This document shows, piece after piece, positions 58,646 through 64,000 of a stretch of DNA of 64,000 nt (the first letter of the stretch is position 1; every line of letters begins with the position of its first letter). The notes beneath the pieces were generated by a model that did not search any database, had not been told where the DNA came from, and was given only the letters and a program-made list of their open reading frames with translations. A program made the translations under genes and the position numbers. Source of the DNA: Paenalcaligenes suwonensis. GTDB taxonomy: Bacteria > Pseudomonadota > Gammaproteobacteria > Burkholderiales > Burkholderiaceae_B. The stretch lies in NCBI RefSeq assembly GCF_011290505.1, contig NZ_JAANPV010000012.1, positions 31,201 through 95,200 on the forward strand, read 5' to 3'.

Positions 58646-61600
58646 ATGCCAGCAGTTGTTCCTGTTATTGCCGCAGCCCTTTCAACGGCTGTTGGCAAGT
58701 TCGTCGCGACAATGGCGTTGTCGTTGGCGCTAGGTTCGTATCAGCAAAGTCGTGCGCGTAAAAAGGCTCGCGAGGCTGAACGTGCACAGCGTGATGCCTA
58801 TAACCGCAGCCTCAAGGACAGGCACGTCACAGTGCGGTCCGGCGTTTCTACACGTAAGTATGTGCTTGGCCGTGTTCGCGTTGGCGGGACGCTGATGCAT
58901 ATTGAATCCAACGGTAAGCACAATACAGCGTTAGATTCGATACTCGCGATGGCGTGCAACCAGTGCGCACTAGATGGTTATTACTTGGGGGATGAGTTTG
59001 TTGCTGTTAGCGCCTTCCCCGGGGGTAAGTATGGCAATCGAAAAGAGATAGATTTTCGTCAGTCGGCTGAGGTGGTGCCTGGTACCAATAAAATCACACT
59101 GACGCATATGCCTGTTAATGCGGCCTCTGTGCGAGTATCGGGGCTGTTTGGATTTCCGTACCCTAAAGGGGATGTGTCAGTTGATGGTGATATGGTAACC
59201 ATCAATCATCAAGTTCCAAACAAGAGCATCGTCTTTATTACGTATAAATTTTTCGGACCACACAAAATCCGGATGATCTTTAAAGACGGTGACCCAAACC
59301 AGCTTACGGATGGTTGGGCTGATGTGGAAACGCCATTGTGGACGAGTGAGCATAGGCTGCGTGGTGTAGCGTACTTGCGCATGCTGAACTTATGGGACGA
59401 GGATATCTACCACTCTGGAGCGCCACAAATTGGAGCGGTCCTTAAAGGTGGTTGGGTTGATGGCCATCCGTATTTTGACCCTCGAACCGGCAGCAATCCA
59501 CAGTACACGACGAACCCTGCAATTCTAGCTGCTTGGTATATGACGTTGCCGCGCAGTAAAGGCGGCATGGGTATTCCTGATGAGTGGGTTGATTGGCCTT
59601 ATGTTTCTGCCGCTGCAAACATTTGTGATGAGCTGATAACGGTCAAAAAGCTGGATGGCAATGGCCATGAGAGCATCAAGCGCTACGAGTGCAACACGCT
59701 TATAGATACTGGAAGCCCGCCTGTCGATAACTTGAACATCATTCTGTCGTCCATGGCGGGTGATTATGTATTTACAGCAGGGCGGTACCGCATTTTTGCG
59801 GGCGCATTCCGGCCGGCAATGGTGGTCATCACTGATGACGATATTGTCGGTGATAAAGATATTTCGCTAGATAAGTCGGGGCAAGATGACGCGCCGGCAA
59901 ACGTAGTTACCTCTACGTTCGTCAATGAGAGCCGTAATTGGCTTGAGTCCAGTCCGCGGCCTGTGCGAAATGAGGCGTATGTCCAAGCTGATGGTGCAGA
60001 GTCACCTTTGGATTTATCGCTGCCGGCAACAACTGATGAGCGTCAAGCAGCGTACTTGATGGGGGTGGCGTTAGAGTCGGCACGTCCGTCTATGGCCGGT
60101 GAGATTCCAGTGCTTGGCATTGGTGAGGATCTGGCCGTCATGGACACGGTTCAATTGGATTTGTCCAATAGACCTGAATACGCGGGCAAAACCTTCCAGA
60201 TTGTTAATCGCGTTGATAATTGGGACGGCACATTTAACTTAACGATTCAGGAAATCCGCGCTAATGTGTGGTCGCTTGACCCTGATACTTTCCTGCCAAC
60301 GGATCCAGCGCCGGTGCCAGACACTAGCTATTTGTGGAACGTGGCGCCCATCACTAATTTCATGGTTGGTGCGCAGCAGCCGCAGTCGTTAGCGGATGGC
60401 ACAGCAGTTATCAGAATTGATCTGGCATGGGACCTGCATTCTCAACCCTATGTTAGAGAGGGTGGCCGGATTGAGGTTAGGTATCGCATTCCTTCAGGTG
60501 ATTGGATTTCCGTGCCGCCGGCTCTTGGCAGTGAAACAGGCACATCTTTTACGGCCGCTCTAGAAAATGGCCTTGAGTACCAATTTCAAGCGCGTGCAGT
60601 TAATGGTGTAGGTGCGGCCTCAAATTGGACGGACAACTGGATTGATTACGATGGGGTACGTCCACCGCCACCAGCTATAACGTCATTGACCGCTAAGGGG
60701 ATTCTGTACGGTATTGATCTGGCATGGTCATTCCCTAGCACAAAGAACGCATTGCGCCATACGGAAATCAGGCACGGCATTACTAACAAGTTTGCTGACT
60801 CTGTGCCCCTTGGTGATTTCGCGTATCCAACGAACATGCACACGAGGGCTTTCCTGCCACCGGGGCGGGTAGAGTTTTTTTGGGCGCGTTTGGTAGATGC
60901 GAACGGCACTGATGGCCCATGGTTTCCAGATGTTAGTGCGCCTGGTATCAGGGGGATGGTGTCAGCTGATGCTGAGGGATACAACGAGCTAATAACTCAG
61001 CAGATCCTAGAGTCAGCGCTTGGCGATCAGATCTGGAACGGTATTCAATCGTTGCCGGATATTCAGCAAAAACTGGACGAGTTAAGTAAAGCGGGTCAAC
61101 ACGATCCAGAGAAGGAGTATCTGTCGGGAAGCGTAGTCGTTGATAACGGGAAGATGTACCGGGCAAAGAAGGACGTGCCCGCACAGACGCCCATTACCAA
61201 CGAGGCGTACTGGCAGCACATTGGTGATTATGAGTCGATCAATGCTGCTATTGCTGCACTGGCTTTGCAAACCCGCGAAAACACGCAGCAGATAGAGGAA
61301 ATTGAGGGTGTTGTCACGGCAACGGCCACCAGCACTTCTACGCTGATGGCGGCTTATCGTGACAATGACGACGGCGAGGGTCTGCTTTCTGATGTATTGA
61401 ACGAGTGGGATTCTCGGGCGTGGATTAGCGACCTACGCAGGACTCGCGTGACAGCTGAGCAGGCCGAAGCCATTGTGCAGCAGCAGGTAGGTACACAGCT
61501 CGCTGGTGTAGTGGGAACTGTCGAAGAAATTAGCCAGTCTGTCATAGATATCGAGGGCAAGTTCAACACAACTTGGTCTGTTCGTCTTTCCGTGGATGAT

Positions 61601-61996
61601 AAGGGGAACGTATATACAGCTGGCGCTGGTCTTGGGATGTCTAACGAGTCCGGGGTAACGCAGTCGCAGTTTATTGTGTTGGCTGATCGTTTCGCTGTCA
61701 TGCATGCGCCAAATGGCACGCCGGTGGCTGTATTAACAGTTCAAAACGGCGTTGTCATGCTTAATGAGGCAATGATAGGTAACGCCACTATCAACGCTGC
61801 TAAGTTCACAGACTGGCTGGAAAGTGCTGCGGTTGGCCCAGATGGTGTTCCTGTGCTGCGCATGAACTTTAAAACTGGCGAGATCCATATGAATGCCAGA
61901 CAGGCTGACGGTAGTCGTGTTGTTCTGAATAACCGTGGCATTTTTTGTTATGACGCCAATAACAGACTTAGGTTTGAGGCTGGTTTTCTTATTTAG
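58646..61996 (+). CDS. Central tail hub / host specificity protein (J-like)
   Basis: A 1116-residue protein. Residues 1-60 form a hydrophobic start (ALSTAVGKFVATMALSLALG); the hub domains follow (GVSTRKYVLGRVRVGGTLMH, GMGIPDEWVDWPYVSAAANI). FN3-like domains lie at about 585-760 (VYFN-type GRIEVRYRIPSGDWISVPPA, NGLEYQFQARAVNGVGAASN), then a helical region, and a DUF1983-type C-terminus (SVDDKGNVYTAGAGLGMSN, KFTDWLESAAVGPDGVPVLR). It closes the tail and determines receptor binding. Confidence 0.88.
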   Translation: MPAVVPVIAAALSTAVGKFVATMALSLALGSYQQSRARKKAREAERAQRDAYNRSLKDRHVTVRSGVSTRKYVLGRVRVGGTLMHIESNGKHNTALDSILAMACNQCALDGYYLGDEFVAVSAFPGGKYGNRKEIDFRQSAEVVPGTNKITLTHMPVNAASVRVSGLFGFPYPKGDVSVDGDMVTINHQVPNKSIVFITYKFFGPHKIRMIFKDGDPNQLTDGWADVETPLWTSEHRLRGVAYLRMLNLWDEDIYHSGAPQIGAVLKGGWVDGHPYFDPRTGSNPQYTTNPAILAAWYMTLPRSKGGMGIPDEWVDWPYVSAAANICDELITVKKLDGNGHESIKRYECNTLIDTGSPPVDNLNIILSSMAGDYVFTAGRYRIFAGAFRPAMVVITDDDIVGDKDISLDKSGQDDAPANVVTSTFVNESRNWLESSPRPVRNEAYVQADGAESPLDLSLPATTDERQAAYLMGVALESARPSMAGEIPVLGIGEDLAVMDTVQLDLSNRPEYAGKTFQIVNRVDNWDGTFNLTIQEIRANVWSLDPDTFLPTDPAPVPDTSYLWNVAPITNFMVGAQQPQSLADGTAVIRIDLAWDLHSQPYVREGGRIEVRYRIPSGDWISVPPALGSETGTSFTAALENGLEYQFQARAVNGVGAASNWTDNWIDYDGVRPPPPAITSLTAKGILYGIDLAWSFPSTKNALRHTEIRHGITNKFADSVPLGDFAYPTNMHTRAFLPPGRVEFFWARLVDANGTDGPWFPDVSAPGIRGMVSADAEGYNELITQQILESALGDQIWNGIQSLPDIQQKLDELSKAGQHDPEKEYLSGSVVVDNGKMYRAKKDVPAQTPITNEAYWQHIGDYESINAAIAALALQTRENTQQIEEIEGVVTATATSTSTLMAAYRDNDDGEGLLSDVLNEWDSRAWISDLRRTRVTAEQAEAIVQQQVGTQLAGVVGTVEEISQSVIDIEGKFNTTWSVRLSVDDKGNVYTAGAGLGMSNESGVTQSQFIVLADRFAVMHAPNGTPVAVLTVQNGVVMLNEAMIGNATINAAKFTDWLESAAVGPDGVPVLRMNFKTGEIHMNARQADGSRVVLNNRGIFCYDANNRLRFEAGFLI

Positions 61997-62004
61997 GTGA
62001 TGCC

Positions 62005-62355
62005 ATGGGTTTTATTGCGGGGATGAGAGCAAGGGATGCGGCTGGCAATGTGACGTTCACGACGGAGCAGGGCTGGTGGGGGCTGGTTGTGGCAGAGCAT
62101 ACTGTTGCACCACAAACCACCATGTCGCAAAACCTGCCTAACATTAAAGGCAGCATTCCTATTAGTATCCCTGCGGGTACTAATGTTGAGGCTTTTGTTA
62201 AGTCTAACCCGCAGCATGCCGACCCTTATACCGTGATACCGCTTTCTGCGTATGTAAGTAATGGCAGGTTGCATTGGGAATGGAGGTTAAACGAATCAGG
62301 AGGCGGCAGGTATATACGCTGCTTAGGTGGAACTATTTTTGTGACGGTTGTTTGA
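62005..62355 (+). CDS. Small tail-tip accessory protein
   Basis: A 116-residue protein (GMRARDAAGNVTFTTEQGWW, SIPAGTNVEAFVKSNPQHAD) of the short beta-rich kind that follows J genes. No precise role. Ends one base before the next ATG. Confidence 0.55.
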   Translation: MGFIAGMRARDAAGNVTFTTEQGWWGLVVAEHTVAPQTTMSQNLPNIKGSIPISIPAGTNVEAFVKSNPQHADPYTVIPLSAYVSNGRLHWEWRLNESGGGRYIRCLGGTIFVTVV

Positions 62356-62356
62356 T

Positions 62357-63130
62357 ATGGCTCGATATTTCACAGCGAGGGACAGTCAAGAGCGCATCAT
62401 AGCCAGCGACACAATGCGCGGACTACGTTTTATCAGAAAGCAGGATTTCAGATTGACGTGGAGGGATACGGATTACAACTCTAGAGGGCCATGTACAGAT
62501 GCTTTACCCCAGGACATGCTAGACAATTTGATTGTCTGGCGTGCTAGTCGAGGTATTGCGCATGCGTATACAGATCAGATTGGTGGGGAAGCTACTGGTG
62601 GAGACCGTTACGAGCATAGGTTAATAAGTCGTGGCGACCGTTACAACAGGCAGAATGTAGACGCTACAGTGTATGTGCTAGGGCGTCCCACTGTGACTGG
62701 GGTCGGAGGTATTGGCGCTAGAGCTTGGGATGAAAATGGCAACCCTTGCTTTAACTCTAATGATCAATTTGTGAGGGTTGCAGGGGTGTTTAAAACGATT
62801 GTGAATGGCGAAGCGCTTCACGATAAATATCGTTGGAATGACAGTAATCATTTCAGCCCCTATAAAACCATTATCACCAATCTGCCCGCAGGCCGTACTT
62901 ATGCCGTTGGGGTGTCTCAAGGGATGTGGTTGGGTAGTCAGGGAAAATGGGCGGGTGGTGACCGTTTAACTCGATATTGTTTGACTTGCTATTTAGACGC
63001 GAATAATAACATCGCAATCTTGCAGGCTCAGGATTGGGACATTACTTACGGCGGCTCTATAACTGGCTATTTCCGCAACATGGGTAACGTAGAAGTGACT
63101 TTCTTTGTGATGGATGTGACAGGGCTTTAA
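62357..63130 (+). CDS. Tail-associated protein, 257 residues
   Basis: ATG 62357 (an upstream in-frame ATG overlaps the preceding gene). ASDTMRGLRFIRKQDFRLTW, DQIGGEATGGDRYEHRLISR, GGIGARAWDENGNPCFNSND, LPAGRTYAVGVSQGMWLGSQ: beta-rich, probably a tail fibre-like or receptor-binding component. Not recognised further. Confidence 0.5.
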   Translation: MARYFTARDSQERIIASDTMRGLRFIRKQDFRLTWRDTDYNSRGPCTDALPQDMLDNLIVWRASRGIAHAYTDQIGGEATGGDRYEHRLISRGDRYNRQNVDATVYVLGRPTVTGVGGIGARAWDENGNPCFNSNDQFVRVAGVFKTIVNGEALHDKYRWNDSNHFSPYKTIITNLPAGRTYAVGVSQGMWLGSQGKWAGGDRLTRYCLTCYLDANNNIAILQAQDWDITYGGSITGYFRNMGNVEVTFFVMDVTGL

Positions 63131-63156
63131 CGAGCTCTTAATTTTGATTGATCTAT

Positions 63157-63184
63157 GCCACAGCAAGACGCTGTGGCTTTTTTT
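63157..63184 (+). terminator. Intrinsic terminator inside the tail fibre region
   Basis: GCCACAGC-AAGAC-GCTGTGGC, 8-bp perfect stem, with T7. Confidence 0.9.
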
Positions 63185-63195
63185 ATGGAAAAAAT

Positions 63196-63441
63196 ATGCT
63201 GCCAAATACTATGGACCCGATCACCCAAATGTTTCTCGATAATCGAGGTCAGACCCTTACTGTGGCATTAATCAATGGCTTCAACGTGACAATTAGAGCT
63301 GAAATGGGAAAGTTGTCAGAGGCTTTAGTAAATGCTGAGTCAGAGCGTGATGACCTGCGCAAGCAATTAGGCGTAGAGCCAAAAGGTGCGACTAATGAAG
63401 CTGACATTGCGGCGCCTGAGCAGCAGCAGGAGGGAAGCTGA
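63196..63441 (+). CDS. 81-residue helical tail protein
   Basis: ATG 63196, 12 bases after the terminator T tract (GGA upstream). PITQMFLDNRGQTLTVALIN, FNVTIRAEMGKLSEALVNAE, then a coiled-coil-like charged end. Possibly a fibre-linked chaperone or oligomerisation factor. Confidence 0.5.
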   Translation: MLPNTMDPITQMFLDNRGQTLTVALINGFNVTIRAEMGKLSEALVNAESERDDLRKQLGVEPKGATNEADIAAPEQQQEGS

Positions 63442-63442
63442 T

Positions 63443-63895
63443 ATGTGGCATAGAGCAGGGACGATAACAGTCACGAAGGGCAGCAAGACGGTCACTGGCG
63501 CTGGCGGCACGGCATGGGTGCAGAATATTCGTGTAGGTGATGCGCTGCAGGGGCCGGATGGGCGGTATTACGAAGTCACGAATGTGGCAAGTGATACAGC
63601 ACTATCTATAGAGCCAGCATATATGGGAAACACGGCATCGGGGCAGTGGTACCAGATTCTACCTATTCTTGGCCAACAGAAACGACTAGCGGATAGGGCT
63701 GCTGAGTTGGTGGGGGCTGTGGGGCTTTTGCCGGGCGAAGTTGCGTCAAATGAGCGTCGCATTGCAAATGCGGAGCAGGCAATGTTGACCAAAGCCGGCA
63801 ACCTAGCAAGCCTGCAAAACCTCAAGCAAAGCCAGCTCAATTGGGGTATTCAGTCGCTGGTGGGGAGGTGTTCAGCACTGATAACTGACATCTAG
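63443..63895 (+). CDS. Tail fibre N-terminal region (frame interrupted)
   Basis: About 150 residues from ATG 63443 (GGAGGG upstream). Residues 1-70 form a beta domain of the kind that anchors fibres (GTITVTKGSKTVTGAGGTAW, VGDALQGPDGRYYEVTNVAS); residues 85-145 are a helical stalk (RIANAEQAMLTKAGNLASLQ, NLKQSQLNWGIQSLVG). Normally such a fibre continues for hundreds of residues. Here it stops at TAG 63893 shortly after a GGGG run at 63862-63865. Confidence 0.6.
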   Translation: MWHRAGTITVTKGSKTVTGAGGTAWVQNIRVGDALQGPDGRYYEVTNVASDTALSIEPAYMGNTASGQWYQILPILGQQKRLADRAAELVGAVGLLPGEVASNERRIANAEQAMLTKAGNLASLQNLKQSQLNWGIQSLVGRCSALITDI

Positions 63896-64000
63896 AGAAC
63901 TCCCACGGCATATCTTTCAGGAAACCAACAGGGGAACAGTTCTGTTTTGCTACCATCACACAAGAGGTACCCATCACAACTGCCTATGGGAGTAGCTTTC
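63889..64000 (+). other. Open frame with fibre-like sequence after the break, runs off the window
   Basis: From 63889 to the edge the +2-shifted frame is open for 37 codons and reads like structural protein (LENSHGISFRKPTGEQFCFA, TITQEVPITTAYGSSF), but has no start codon or ribosome site. It is preceded by a TGA at 63886. It may be the continuation of the interrupted fibre or the start of an unrelated frame; the window is too short to tell. Confidence 0.3.

Noticed and set aside
63443..64000. Diversity-generating retroelement variable region in the tail fibre
   Set aside because: No template repeat or reverse transcriptase is visible and the window ends too soon to judge.

Overview
The window joins about 17.6 kb of bacterial chromosome to about 46 kb of an integrated lambda-like (HK97-type, siphovirus) prophage whose right end lies beyond base 64000. 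Protein sequence character, moderate GC and operon content suggest a betaproteobacterium of the order Burkholderiales, probably family Alcaligenaceae. This is a judgement from reading translations, not a database result.

Host part (1-17.6 kb). A vitamin B6 module comes first: pdxY (partial) and a YggS/PLPBP gene on the minus strand, divergent from a MocR/PdxR-type regulator. Next is a three-gene set (GntR/FCD regulator, Asp/Glu/hydantoin racemase, NCS1 permease) that would import and racemise a hydantoin- or allantoin-like compound. Then come an ankyrin protein, a SnoaL-like protein, a hotdog thioesterase, a GbsR/MarR-like regulator and three clustered GNAT acetyltransferase genes. Divergent from these is a complete branched-chain 2-oxoacid dehydrogenase operon (E1 alpha, E1 beta, E2, E3), followed by csaA and a TetR regulator. 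A 19-codon remnant of a host gene marks the probable left attachment junction.

Prophage left arm (17.7-27.5 kb, mostly minus strand). The integrase is split by a frameshift. With it are a DUF4224 protein, DUF2303 protein, SSB and many small genes, several of them 30-60 codon membrane, lipoprotein or basic proteins too short for ordinary gene callers. Large inverted repeats lie between them. The arm is driven by a good sigma70 promoter (PL) overlain by three 17-bp operators.

Accessory island (27.5-34.9 kb). Most transcription units end in near-identical terminators, as in cassette-like morons. Cargo: an Mrr-nuclease/STAND NTPase, a KilA-N antirepressor with a sar-like antisense RNA candidate beside it, a HEPN-like protein carrying Rx4H, a single-TM protein, and an AT-rich two-gene module (soluble protein plus multi-TM protein) that I do not recognise. 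This is the best place to look for undescribed anti-phage or exclusion functions.

Immunity and right arm (35.1-44 kb). A short CI-like repressor without a peptidase domain and a Cro/YdaS-like protein diverge around three more copies of the same 17-bp operator. PR is predicted to give a leaderless cro message. Downstream are small early genes, a Ref-type nuclease, a frameshifted replication protein, a DnaC-like loader, DUF1643, DUF1064 and a Q-like protein. Two metabolic-looking genes, a SulP transporter and a RidA protein, then interrupt the phage map.

Late genes (44-64 kb, plus strand). HNH, small and large terminase, portal, S49 protease, capsid, connectors, tail tube, G/GT chaperone with an in-place GGGAAAC slippery site, tape measure, tip proteins, J-like hub and fibre genes. 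A Rha gene is inserted among the tail genes, and at least eight intrinsic terminators punctuate the operon, implying antitermination. No lysis genes, tRNAs, rRNAs, CRISPR arrays or insertion sequences are visible.
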